In this document: positions 11,976 to 22,745 of the stretch, piece after piece
Layout of the letters: every line of letters starts with the position of its first letter
Position numbering within the stretch: the stretch's first letter is position 1
Assembly (NCBI GenBank): GCA_037127255.1
Contig: JBANSL010000017.1
Coordinates: 72,292,857 to 72,356,856 of the forward strand
DNA length: 64,000 nt
From: Persicaria tinctoria
Lineage: Eukaryota; Streptophyta; Magnoliopsida; Caryophyllales; Polygonaceae
Reading direction: 5' to 3'
Made by a program: the position numbers and the translations under genes
Notes under the pieces: model-generated
What the model was told of the DNA's origin: nothing
Database searches by the model: none
Seen by the model: only the letters and a program-made list of their open reading frames with translations

Positions 11976-13033
11976 AAGAAACTAGAATAAGTAAAGAAAA
12001 ACAATAAGTAAACTAAATAGGAATGACTGAATAGGAGATAGCAATGAGGATGATGATTAGGGCTGGTATTCGAACCAAACGAGCCGAGTATTACTTATTC
12101 GTATTCAGTTCATTTATAACTCCTTGAACTCTTGAACGTGGGGCAAGTAGCAATAAGTCCTTAACACCTATCAAATAAATATTATCTCTCCCGTCTCGTC
12201 AACTTCATACCTGGGACATTAAGTCTAAGAATCGTTTCCACTAAAAGAGATAACATTTACCTGTCAATACTTCTACAATATCACGAGTCTATACTCGTTG
12301 CTACATGACATGCAGACTACTTATGGATTAAGGCCCGCAATAGCGGAATGAAGCTATAATCCTAATACGATGCAAATCTATCATAGTCGTCAAGTAAAAT
12401 AAATCAAGAACACTTAAGCAATATCAGAACAAAGAGAACTAAAATAATCATAATGTATAACTCAAATATAAATCAAAATAACATAACAATAACTCTCACA
12501 CATCGTTAACCATTCATGTGTTGACTCCTTTAGTACTGCACCGTGAGTTGCAGGGGATCCGGACTCGTTTCATACCATTCATTTATGAGTGGAAAATCAT
12601 GAGCCACAAGGTTAATGTGGGGTCATATAAATTTCAGATTCAAACTGTTATTACTGACACTATAGCCAGTGCCCCAGTAGTTTACAAGTGAAATATGCTA
12701 AAACAGTAAAACTTACTCCAATTAACACTAATGTTCAAGTGTAGCTACCAACAAGAGACTTGACTGACTGAGAGAGGATGTCCTACCTCACTATAAGTGT
12801 TGATTGAGTATCATATAAAACCCAAAGAAGGCCATCGCATGCTTCAACCAAAAACACTACAAGAGTTTCATATAGCTTCTGGACAATTTGTTTCCCAAAA
12901 ATCAAACTCATAATTATTATGTATTTGAAAATTATGAAAAGTTTAATTTGATGCTTGTCGACTGTCGTCATTTAACCGCCATTAATTGTGCAGGCAAACC
13001 AACAAAATCGGTGGGGTGTTGTATGTGTTTCTG
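11976..13033. other. Intergenic, no gene
   Basis: No gene supported. At about 12057-12120 there is a block (gggctggtattcgaacc, then gagccgagtattacttattc) that resembles the hAT-like repeat starting near 13680, so it is probably a broken end of that family. The remainder shows nothing recognisable. Confidence 0.35.
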
Positions 13034-13041
13034 TTTAAAAT

Positions 13042-13605
13042 AGGGATGAAAATAGATCGGGTTATGGGTGGATGTACTCATTCCATCACCCGATCCATTA
13101 AGAAATTTCCTCCACCCGATCCACCCATTATTCACTGACTCTTGCATCCATATCCGATCCATCCATCATCCGCGGGTTATTGGGTGGATCGGGTGAAATA
13201 TATGGGTGAGAAATTTCATGTAAATGTCTACCATAATTTTCAAAATGGAAATAAAACTTAATAAAAATAAATAAAAATTTCAATATATTAAATTTAAAAT
13301 ACTCATCATTCATAACTTACACATAAAATAAAAACTCAAACTATTAAATAAAGTTACATATAATATATAAGTTGCGTAAAAGATATGAAAAAACTACATA
13401 TAATAAATAATTTTAGTGGATCGGGTGGGTGGATCGGGTGATGGATCGGGTGGTGGATTGGACACCCCCTCATCCATATCCGATCTGATCCATCCTCCAT
13501 TAATCCATCATCCACTTATTTATCCATTTATTCGGGTTTTCATCCACCTATTTAGGGTGGATTAATGGATGGATCGGGTATCCGCGGATTGATTTCCATC
13601 TCCAG
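13042..13605. mobile_element. hAT-like non-autonomous element
   Basis: The ends are imperfect inverted repeats (agggatgaaaatagatcggg at left; the right end reads ggattgatttccatctccag). Flanking 8-base sequences tttaaaat (13034-13041) and tttcaaat (13606-13613) agree at 7 of 8 positions, as for a hAT target duplication. The interior is dense in ggatcgggtg/cacccgatcc motifs on both strands, subterminal repeats of the kind hAT transposases bind. There is no transposase. Confidence 0.6.
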
Positions 13606-13679
13606 TTTCAAATCACCTACTCTCAATCACATCCACTCTCCTATTGTATCCCGTCTCTAGAGGGGTTTGGGGGTTAATG

Positions 13680-14050
13680 CTGTTATTCTAGTCGAATGAG
13701 CTGAGTATTACTTGTTCATATTCAGTTTATCTCGAGTCGAGCCTAAATTTTGACTCGAGTTTAAAAATGTGCTCATACTTGGCTCATTTAGGAAATGAAT
13801 GATCTTGAACCGAGCCTTTTTCGAGTTTTAATCAATTTTACTTGCTCATTATACAGTAACTTAAAAGAAAATTTTAAAAATTCCCTAAAATTCGAGCTAT
13901 TCGAGTTAATATGAACGAGTCGAGTTTTGGACCGAGCTTAAAAATGTGCTCATACTCGGGTCGTTTAGAAAATGAACGAGCTCGAGTCGAGTTTTAATCG
14001 ATGGAGTGCGAGTCGAATTTGAGCTACTCGTGTGCTCCTGTCAATCCAGT
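13680..14050. repeat. Dispersed gagctcgagtcgag-type repeat
   Basis: Contains repeated blocks of the form cgagtcgag...tgctcatactcgg and gaacgagctcgagtcgag. The same vocabulary recurs at 38400-39150. It is probably a degraded non-autonomous transposon family; the ends are not defined here. Confidence 0.4.
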
Positions 14051-15390
14051 ATAATTTCGTTTAAGCCAAAGTTTAGAGGTGAGATGTATGTATATACCCT
14101 GAGTAAATTAAGATTAAGATGGTGTTTTTAAAAGATTAAAAAAAATGGCAAGAACAAAACTAGAAAACCGAATCCAACTATATAACAAAAATAACTAAAT
14201 TAAATGAAAGTGCTTCAAATTAAAAAATTAATATGAATATTAGATTTATGAATTTATCCACTTCTTTAATTTTTTTTTGTGGGATGAAAACCCACTTTAA
14301 TTTCAACTTCAAACGTTCATTTCATCAAGAAGCTATATAGCTAGGAGGTTTTATAGCTCTCAACACCTAGCTAGCTTGGTCATTTATATATGTATGCATG
14401 TCTCTTAGAATAAGCCCAATTACTAAAAGTTGTTAAAGGCTTTATATACCACGATTTAATCTAACTTAATATTATAATATAATTTAAGATAGGACTATAA
14501 TCTATATGATTTTTTTTAATTTTAATCCGGTTCCTAGATGAATTTTTTTTATAACACTCTAAAGTAGATTAAACTTAGCTGAAATGTTGAGCATTTATTT
14601 TGTATCTATATGTATGAAAAAATAATTTTTTTGTTCAGATATATTATAACTTTTTTTTGAAATTTGTGATTTAAATAGACATTTTTGTGTGAAAAAGTTA
14701 AAGAAAAACAAAAAAAATATTTTTAAAAATGAGAATTTTCTTATATGTATATACAGAAAAGAATGTGTTTGTTAAAATATATTAGAGAATACCTTAAATT
14801 TGGTATTTATTTATACATTTTTAGTAGAAGAAAACTAAGAGAAATAAAAATTATAAAAAGTGAGGCTAATGAGATTTTGAACTAAGTTAATTTGTTTGGG
14901 TGATTTATTAATCATTTTACACTCTTTTATCTTAAAAAAATCTGTAAAGATTACAAAAAAATCCCATAAATTTTGTTTTTCATACGTTTTTTTTCGGAGC
15001 TAGAGGAGGCTTCAGCTACCCCGAGCTCACCCTTGAATCGGCCTTATATTAAACTAAATAACAAGTAAAATGAGTTGAGTGAGAATGAGATCAAGGGATA
15101 AAGGGAAATGGCCTTTTATTATTAAATAGGAAAAAAGTGTCATTGATCATTCCCCATCCAAACACTCCCTTACAAACATATGGAGATCGATTAGATGGAA
15201 TATTTGTTTTTTCTTTATTCCTGTTTTCCACTTTCTTTTCTTTAGACAAGGCTGAAGTTCGAAAAGTCGACACACAGTACACCGTCAAACATACAACCAA
15301 ATATAAAAAAGGTGCAAAAGAATTTCATTCCCCATGAACACAATTATACAACCTCATTGAGTAATTGTATGATAATTTCATTGAAAATAA
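14051..15390. other. Intergenic, no gene; searched for DHFS last exon
   Basis: AT-rich. I read the minus strand for the missing last exon of the DHFS gene (a V-T-G-S-L-H-type motif is expected) and did not find it. Short frames at 15091-15337 have no recognisable content. Confidence 0.4.
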
Positions 15391-15399
15391 TTAATTTAA

Positions 15400-16676
15400 G
15401 GAAAATTCCGGATGGTGCCCCTGAAGTTAATGCTATTCCAACTGGTGACCCACACTTTTATTTTTTCCAGGTGGTACCCTCGTACTTTCATAAATTTCCA
15501 CCCCGTACCCCTAATGTCCAATACCCCTTAACACCGTTTGTTTTATTAAAAAAATATTAATTACCTTTCTTCAGCCATGTTTTGTTTCTTTTATTAATAA
15601 TTAAATATCTTTCGATATTCATCATTCATCACGGTGACTCGATGAGGTCGGTTTGGCAAGGGTGGATTTCCAGTTCAACTAAATTCCTCAAATTTTTTTC
15701 TCCCCTCATTCCTCAGATTAAAAAAATCATCTCCATGCTTCATCTTCCTTTTCACTTAATTAATCTGAATGAATATTGGATCCTGGTGTTATTATAAATT
15801 CATGGGCAACAACAATTCTTGATTCCTCACATTAAATATCCCTCTTCAACCAATTGTGGATGGTTCATGAAATTCTGGATGAATTTCAAACCATAAATAA
15901 TTTGATTAATGTTCTTGGTAACTTTTTGAATCCCATGGAAAGCACCTGCCTTTTTTCCATATTTGTGGGTTAGGTTTTATCACCTTTGCCTTCTTCCTAT
16001 CCATGAAGCGCTCCTTTGCAGCAGCCAATTGCGTCTTGAGTTCTCTTATGATGGCCACTCTTCGGCCGTTTTGGAGCCGATTGTTCGTCTTCTAGTCTTG
16101 GAATTCGTTCGGGAACACGGGGTGAAGCTTCACCACTAGGCTTCTCGTCTCACGTCAGTTATGTCCCCCAAATCTAGATCTGAGATTTGATGGTTTTTTG
16201 TTCAAATTTGTTGAGGAATTTGAGAACCTCGGCCTAGAATCTACAAAATATATACTCAATTTGATTAATTTGTTATAGAACTTTGAGATGAGCGCGATTT
16301 GGTTTTTTTTGGGTGTTCTTGAACTTCATCGTCGGACTTTGTGCTTGTCAGGCCACTACGCTCATCGCTGGAGCACTTGAAGGAGGCGGCGCCAACACCT
16401 TGGGATCTCCGTTGAGGAAGCGGCGGAAAGTGACTCGAGCTCGCAACCAGGGCGGCCAAGTTCTGTATGCTCGACATGGGTTGAAGAAAGGAAATCAATT
16501 TTCTTTAAAAAAAATTAAAATTACAGAGTAAAAGAGAAACGGTGTTAAGGGGTATTGGACATTAAGGGTACGGGGTGGAAATTTAGGAAAGTACGAGGGC
16601 ACCATCCGGAAAAAATAAAAGTGTGGGTCACCAGTTGGAATAGCCTTAACTTCGGGGGCACCATCCGGAATTTCCC
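15400..16676. mobile_element. Non-autonomous MULE-type element, 9-bp TSD
   Basis: Inverted terminal repeats of about 145 bases (left ggaaaattccggatggtgcc; right end complementary, ggcaccatccggaatttccc). An exact 9-base duplication TTAATTTAA flanks it (15391-15399 and 16677-16685). The interior (about 15545-16530) has frames on both strands (16265-16498 minus, 16313-16531 plus) and higher GC than the flanks, suggesting captured sequence, but I recognise no host gene. No MULE transposase. It lies about 220 bases beyond the last identifiable DHFS exon. Confidence 0.85.
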
Positions 16677-17286
16677 TTAATTTAATTAAAAAGAAGAAGA
16701 TTTGAATTGAATATGATGACTTAAAACTGTTAAAAGTTAAAACATTAAATCCAACCTAATTGAGTAATTGTAAACACAATTATACATGTAATTAACTGCA
16801 CGTATATATAAATCTAACTTAAGAAAGCACATCCCCATGAACAAAAGATAAAACAGAAGAGACGATATGGAGAGATCCAGTAACTACAACAATACCTGAC
16901 CTTAAGAATTTCATTCCCTACACTCAAACATGTTGTTAATGAACTTTCAGTAGCCAGTATGGTTGTATCAAACTTTATACTTGAGCGAAGCATCGGATCC
17001 TTCATCAATTCTTGATATTCAAGCATTTGGTCATGGACAAGATTGATCTTCAGTTCTTCTGAAGCTCTCATCCAACTCTCTCTTAGTAACGAAGATGAAG
17101 CGCTTCGAGATTTACCTCCAGCGATACTGACTTCTGTCAGAAAAACCGCTTCTAACCGTTCACCTGCAAATATTTGTTATGGTCAGAAAACTCGTTTCCG
17201 TTGTACATCTGCAAAGCAGAGATCCTTGTTTAACTCAGATTCTTGTATGGATGCCATCAAAAGCAAGAATCGGTAGCAAAATTTAA

Positions 17287-17562
17287 CAGCCTGTTTGGCA
17301 CCTGGGTTTTTTAGGGGAAGGAAGGGGTGAGAAATTGAGAAGGGGAAAGAGAGTGGAGTGAAGGGGAGGAATTTCACTTTCTCATCAAATTACAGTATTG
17401 CTCCCTTTTGATGGGTTGTGAAATCCCACCAAAAGCAGCAGTTACTTAAATTTGTGATTCCTTCCCTTTCTCTTAATTGTTCACCCAAACACGAAATTTA
17501 TTTTCCCTTCACTTCCTTTCATAAAAATGAAATCCCTCAAATCCCATCACCCAAACAGGGTG
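17287..17562. repeat. Tourist-like MITE in DHFS intron
   Basis: Terminal repeats cagcctgtttggcacctggg and, at the right, ccaaacagggtg (complementary), flanked by TAA on both sides (17284-17286 and 17563-17565). A 3-bp TAA/TTA duplication with a TGTTTGG-type end fits PIF/Harbinger-derived MITEs. It sits in the intron between the DHFS exons at 17163 and 17769. Confidence 0.65.
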
Positions 17563-17868
17563 TAAAAAAAAAAGGTGCTAGAAAAATAACGATTTTTTAC
17601 TTTTTTGTACATAACAACAATAAGGACTTGAAAAGAAGATGTGGTTTAGAAAAGCAGGACTGCAGGACAATTACGCGCGCCACCAGTTCCTAGCTCCTCT
17701 AACATTGATTTGTCTCTGATTTTATGGCAATCCTGTCATTTCACAAACAAAAGTGACAAGAGGCATACCTGAAAGAAATTCCCTTGCAAACCCTATATGA
17801 TCTTTGTCACTAGCCATTGCAACAACAAGGACCAGCTTTGCTTGTGGAAATGCCATGCGTATTGTATG

Positions 17869-18078
17869 TGAAGAACAGGAAGAAGATAAATCCTGTCAAC
17901 TTAATTAATATAGCCTGAACAATAGGCCTATATGTACAACCTTAGATCTAGAATAACAAGGAAATGAAAGATAGGAAGGATAAAAACTATCTAAAAATAT
18001 ACAAGATATTATATCTACATATCCTAGAATATCTCTAGAATAATTATGAATAAAATGTTTCCTTAAAGATATTTAACA
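17869..18078 (-). repeat. Copia 3' LTR
   Basis: 210 bases, TG...CA, matching 22536-22745 base for base on reading. Being on the minus strand, this copy is the 3' LTR. Confidence 0.95.
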
Positions 18079-18089
18079 CTCCCCCTCAA
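18079..18089 (-). other. Polypurine tract
   Basis: The minus strand reads ttgagggggag directly next to the 3' LTR, the site that primes plus-strand DNA synthesis. It overlaps the polyprotein stop codon. Confidence 0.85.
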
Positions 18090-21000
18090 GCTGGGTGATA
18101 AACATCTTTCATTCCCAGCTTGGAATTTAACCAATGAAACCGTGAAGTATGGAGGCCTTTTGTCAACACATCTGCAATCTGCTCATCTGAGGGAATATAA
18201 GAGAGAGTAACCAAACCTCCTTCAAGCTTCTCTTTTATGAAGTGTCTATCAATTTCGACATGCTTAGTTCTGTCATGTTGGACTGGATTGTGAGCTATGC
18301 TAATGGCTGATTTGTTGTCACACATCAGTTTCATTGGCCCTTCCCACTTCACCTTAAGATCATTCAAAATAATCTGTAGCCATAACAACTCACATAACCC
18401 GTGTGCAAGTGCCCTGAATTCGGATTCAGCAGAAGACCTAGCAACCACATTCTGCTTCTTGCTTCGCCAAGTAACCAAATTTCCTCCAAGTAAAATACAA
18501 TAACCAGAAGTGGACCTCCTATCTACAACTGATCCTGCGTAATCTGCATCTGTGTAAGCTTCAAGAGTAAGGTTGTTTCCTCTCTTGAACAAGATTCCTT
18601 TTCCAGGATTGCCCTTCAAATAGTGGAGTACTCTGTAAGCCGCCAAAAGGTGACACTCTCTAGGGTCATGCATAAACTGACTGATTACACTAACAGAGTA
18701 AGCTATGTCGGGTCTAGTATGAGATAAATAGATCAACTTCCCACACAACCTTTGATACATTTGCTTGTCAACCGGTGCCTCTTCCTTTGCTTCTCCAAGC
18801 TTATGATTCGGATCAATAGGCGTTGGAGCTGGTTTACACGCACTCTTACCGGTTTCTTTCAACAAATCTGCAATGTATTTCTGCTGGGATATAAAGATCC
18901 CATGAGAAGAGTGAGCCACCTCAATACCAAGGAAGTACTTTAATTTACCAAGCGATTTGATTTCAAACTCAGCTTCCAGTTTTCTCCTTAGATTCTCCTT
19001 CTCGAACTCATTGTCACCTGTGACAATAATATCATCGACATATACTAAAAGGATGGTTACTCCCCCTGAAGCCGAATGCTTGATGAACAAAGTATGATCC
19101 CCTTGGCTTTGTCTATAACCCGCTCCTTTCATGACTGCTGCAAATCTTCCAAACCAGGCCCTTGGTGACTGTTTCAGACCATAAAGTGCTTTCTTCAGTC
19201 TACACACCTTGGTAGGGGCAGGAGGTGTGAAACCTGGTGGCACTCTCATATATATTTCTTCATTCAGTGTTCCATGAAGGAATGCATTCTTCACATCATA
19301 CTGTAAGAGTGACCAGTTGAAGTGAGCAGCCAAAGATATCAAAACTCTCACAGTATTCATTTTTGCAACAGGTGCAAAAGTGTCTTGATAATCAATCCCA
19401 TAGGTTTGAGTGTAGCCTTTAGCTACAAGTCGGGCCTTGTATCTTTCCAGTGTCCCATCTGCTTTATATTTTAAGGAATATATCCACCTGCAGCCAACCA
19501 CATTCTTTCCAACAGGTTTATCAATAATCTCCCAAGTCTGATTTTTTTCTAGTGCTAACATCTCTTCCTTCATGGCTTCTCTCCATTCTCTTATCTTTAA
19601 AGCTTCCGAAACAGAAGTAGGAATAGGAATTTGGTTAAGGCTTTGAATGAATTTTTGGTGAGATGGGGAGAAGCGATGTAAAGACACATGGTTGGATAAA
19701 GGGTATAAGGGCCTTTTTGTGCATTCTCGGGTTCCTTTCCTAAGAGCAATGGATTGCTCAATATCTGGATGACCGCGATCATTAGTTTCAGCAGATGTAT
19801 GGATATTAGGAGCAGATTCCATACCTTGAGGATTGGCGTTATCAAGGCCAAATTCCGGACTTGAGGGTTGAACTTGCTGCTGGATGAGATCAGTCCTTAT
19901 TCTCCTGGAATACACATGTGGATAGCTAGGAAGAGAGGGGTTAGGTTGAGGTATGGGTACTGATGCCTTTTGAGGAGTAACGTCCAGATCTAAGTCTGGA
20001 AAGATCTCTTGAGGTGGGACATTTTGCTCAAGATCAGAAGGGTTTGGAACCTTGGTTTGGGGATAAAAAGGTGATGTTTCAGAAAATGTGACATCAATAG
20101 AGATATATAATTTTTTAGAGGTGGGATTGTAACACTTGTAGCCTTTTTGAGTAGTAGAATAGCCAAGGAAGATGCATTTGACAGCCTTTGGATCTAATTT
20201 TCCCCTTTGAGGACCGTGCACATGAACATATGCAATACACCCAAAAACCTTTGGTTCAAGACTCGATGCCCTACAATTTGGATAGAACTCCTCAAGACAC
20301 TCAATTGGACTTTTGTAGTTCAAAACTTTAGATGGCAGCCTATTTATGAGATGGGTTGAAGTGAGGACAGCTTCTCCCCAAAAGGATTTAGGAACATTGT
20401 TTGTGAAGAGCATGGCACGGGTAACCTCTAGAATGTGTCTATTTTTCCTTTCTGCAAGGCCATTTTGTTGGGGTGTATACACACAAGAGGATTCATGAAT
20501 AATACCTTGGGATTGGAAATAAGATGTCAAGTACTGGTTGAAGTAGTCCTTGGCATTATCTGTCCGGATCCTTTGGATTTTTGTGCCAAATTGATTTTGA
20601 ATCATGGAGTGAAAAATGGGAATAATTTGGCTGACATCAGATTTGCTTTTGAGGAGATATATCCACATGACACGAGTGCAATCATCAATGAGTGTAACAA
20701 ACCAGCGAGCACCGGAGATATTAGGCAAAGGAGCTGGTCCCCATATGTCACTATGAATAAGCTGGAAAGGAGAAATACTTCTTTTATTGCTTATAGGAAA
20801 GGACACACGGGTATGCTTAGCTAACTCACAAACCTCACATTGAAACTGGGAAGCATCTATTCCTTGACATAACTCAGGGTACAAATGTTTTAAAATATAA
20901 AGGGAAGGATGGCCCAAACGGCGATGGTGAAGCCATATGAGCTCATTGTTCATGGTTGTGGATGAAAAGGCACGAGTGGTAGAACTATCCTCAAGCGATT

Positions 21001-22363
21001 CCAGGTGGTAAAGACCATTCTTTTTCTTAGCAAGTCCAATCCTCTCCCCCGAATTCGGGTCCTGTATAACACAAACAGAAGGTGTGAAAAGAGCATGACA
21101 ATTAAGATCCTCTGTAAGCTTGCTGACAGAAATCAAATCTGTAGACAATTCAGGGACATGGAGCACATTTTTTAGGTTTAATGTGGTGGAGAGGGGAATG
21201 GTTCCTTGGCCAGCAACAGTGGCCAATGACCCATTAGCTGTTATGATTTTCTTGTTTTTGGAATGTTGATATGTCTGAAACTGGAGGGAAGATTTGGTCA
21301 TATGGTCGGTGGCACCCGAGTCTATGATCCATTTTGTGGGATGACATGTTTGGGAAGCTTTAAAGCATGAAGAAAATGAATTGTTACCTGATAAAGCAAG
21401 AGAGCATTGACTAGAAGAGTTACCAGATTGGTTTTCAAGAGATTTGAAGAAGTTCCTGAATTTTTCAAAGTCAGCTCGAGTCATCCCTGCCTGAGCATCT
21501 ACTTGAGAAGCCCCTTGAGTCACCGTATTGGCTTGGGGTCTGGATGAACTTTGGTTGCTGTTCCAATCTCGGCTAGGGGGCTTGCCATGTAATTTCCAGC
21601 ACTTGTCTTGAATGTGGCCAGATTTCTTGCAATGGCTACACCACCTATCATCTTTCCTTCCAGTCTTGGCAGCAAGAGCAGAACTTTCAACGGGAGCCGG
21701 TGTGGAGTCAAGCATTACAGCCCTCCTACTCTCTTCTGCCTTCGCAAGGAAGATAACCTCTTCCAAAGTTGGTAGCTCTTCTCGCCCAAGGATCTGGACC
21801 CTGATCGGGTCATATTCAGAGCTTAATCCTGCTAGAAAGATATAAGCTCTGTTCTTGTCTTGATACTTCCTCCATGCTGCAGCATCTTCTTTGCACTTCA
21901 TTTCAAGAACTTGATACTGATCCAGTTCTTGCCACAAGCTTTGGAGGAGATTACCATACTCAGTGATAGTCTTTTCCCCTTTCTTGGTGGAATAGGACTT
22001 GATAGTAAGTTCAAACGTCAATGCCTCATCCTTCGCCTTGGAGTAAGACCTCTTGATGAAATCCCAGACATCTTTCGCAGTCTTCAAGAACATACACGAT
22101 ACACTTACACTTGGTTCCATGGATTCCCATAGCCAAAACATGATCATTGAATCTGTCTCATCCCAAGTGTGAAAGTTTGGATCTTTTTGATCTGGAACTC
22201 CCTCGGTCAGATGGTTGAGCTTTCCTTTTCCTTTGAGATAGGTCTTCACAGCCTGAGACCAGATGAGGTAATTTTTTCCATTGAGTTTGTAGGCAGATTG
22301 AAGACTTTGGAATTCAGCCTTCTTTTTTGTGGAAGCAATTTCAGTATCGGGTGTCTTTGACAT
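18086..22363 (-). CDS. Copia gag-pol polyprotein
   Basis: A single 1425-residue frame with every copia domain in copia order. Gag (UBN2/retrotran_gag type) covers about residues 25-210; a CCHC zinc knuckle (CSHCKKSGHIQDKC) lies near 240; the aspartic protease active site (IIDSGATDHM) near 347. The integrase has its HHCC finger (HHRRLGH...CEVC) and DDE core (SDIWGP, RTDNAKDY, PQQNGLAERKNRH) between about 480 and 680. Reverse transcriptase has the YVDD box near 1109, and RNase H carries DADYAGS near 1276 with the copia-typical SAESEFRAL block. Integrase before RT is the Pseudoviridae/copia order. No stop or frameshift interrupts the frame, so the element could be active. Confidence 0.95.
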   Translation of the reverse strand: MSKTPDTEIASTKKKAEFQSLQSAYKLNGKNYLIWSQAVKTYLKGKGKLNHLTEGVPDQKDPNFHTWDETDSMIMFWLWESMEPSVSVSCMFLKTAKDVWDFIKRSYSKAKDEALTFELTIKSYSTKKGEKTITEYGNLLQSLWQELDQYQVLEMKCKEDAAAWRKYQDKNRAYIFLAGLSSEYDPIRVQILGREELPTLEEVIFLAKAEESRRAVMLDSTPAPVESSALAAKTGRKDDRWCSHCKKSGHIQDKCWKLHGKPPSRDWNSNQSSSRPQANTVTQGASQVDAQAGMTRADFEKFRNFFKSLENQSGNSSSQCSLALSGNNSFSSCFKASQTCHPTKWIIDSGATDHMTKSSLQFQTYQHSKNKKIITANGSLATVAGQGTIPLSTTLNLKNVLHVPELSTDLISVSKLTEDLNCHALFTPSVCVIQDPNSGERIGLAKKKNGLYHLESLEDSSTTRAFSSTTMNNELIWLHHRRLGHPSLYILKHLYPELCQGIDASQFQCEVCELAKHTRVSFPISNKRSISPFQLIHSDIWGPAPLPNISGARWFVTLIDDCTRVMWIYLLKSKSDVSQIIPIFHSMIQNQFGTKIQRIRTDNAKDYFNQYLTSYFQSQGIIHESSCVYTPQQNGLAERKNRHILEVTRAMLFTNNVPKSFWGEAVLTSTHLINRLPSKVLNYKSPIECLEEFYPNCRASSLEPKVFGCIAYVHVHGPQRGKLDPKAVKCIFLGYSTTQKGYKCYNPTSKKLYISIDVTFSETSPFYPQTKVPNPSDLEQNVPPQEIFPDLDLDVTPQKASVPIPQPNPSLPSYPHVYSRRIRTDLIQQQVQPSSPEFGLDNANPQGMESAPNIHTSAETNDRGHPDIEQSIALRKGTRECTKRPLYPLSNHVSLHRFSPSHQKFIQSLNQIPIPTSVSEALKIREWREAMKEEMLALEKNQTWEIIDKPVGKNVVGCRWIYSLKYKADGTLERYKARLVAKGYTQTYGIDYQDTFAPVAKMNTVRVLISLAAHFNWSLLQYDVKNAFLHGTLNEEIYMRVPPGFTPPAPTKVCRLKKALYGLKQSPRAWFGRFAAVMKGAGYRQSQGDHTLFIKHSASGGVTILLVYVDDIIVTGDNEFEKENLRRKLEAEFEIKSLGKLKYFLGIEVAHSSHGIFISQQKYIADLLKETGKSACKPAPTPIDPNHKLGEAKEEAPVDKQMYQRLCGKLIYLSHTRPDIAYSVSVISQFMHDPRECHLLAAYRVLHYLKGNPGKGILFKRGNNLTLEAYTDADYAGSVVDRRSTSGYCILLGGNLVTWRSKKQNVVARSSAESEFRALAHGLCELLWLQIILNDLKVKWEGPMKLMCDNKSAISIAHNPVQHDRTKHVEIDRHFIKEKLEGGLVTLSYIPSDEQIADVLTKGLHTSRFHWLNSKLGMKDVYHPA

Positions 22364-22523
22364 GGTTGAATGAAGAAAGGCAAAAGCAGCAACAAAGGCT
22401 ACTGAAGGAAGAGTTTGTCTTCAAAAGAAGAACAAGAATACGACAGCAATGAAGGCTGACTGTCAAAGGAAAAATACAGCAGCAATGAAGGCTGCCTAGA
22501 TGTGAAAGATTAGAGCAAATTAG

Positions 22524-22535
22524 GCTCTGATACCA
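22524..22535 (-). other. Primer-binding site
   Basis: The minus strand reads TGGTATCAGAGC immediately inside the 5' LTR, the standard plant retrotransposon match to the 3' end of initiator methionine tRNA. Confidence 0.9.
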
Positions 22536-22745
22536 TGAAGAACAGGAAGAAGATAAATCCTGTCAACTTAATTAATATAGCCTGAACAATAGGCCTATAT
22601 GTACAACCTTAGATCTAGAATAACAAGGAAATGAAAGATAGGAAGGATAAAAACTATCTAAAAATATACAAGATATTATATCTACATATCCTAGAATATC
22701 TCTAGAATAATTATGAATAAAATGTTTCCTTAAAGATATTTAACA
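22536..22745 (-). repeat. Copia 5' LTR
   Basis: 210 bases, TG...CA, apparently identical to 17869-18078. Followed on the plus strand by the GTATG target duplication and then DHFS exon sequence. Confidence 0.95.

Larger units (their letters stand above)
17869..22745 (-). mobile_element. Complete Ty1/copia retrotransposon
   Basis: A full-length 4877-bp LTR retrotransposon on the minus strand: two 210-bp LTRs, an intact 1425-codon polyprotein, a primer-binding site, a polypurine tract and a 5-bp target duplication GTATG (17864-17868 and 22746-22750). The LTRs start TG and end CA and I find no difference between them by eye, so insertion is recent on an evolutionary scale. Orientation is the same as the host DHFS gene. 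It has all the parts of an autonomous element. Confidence 0.95.
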
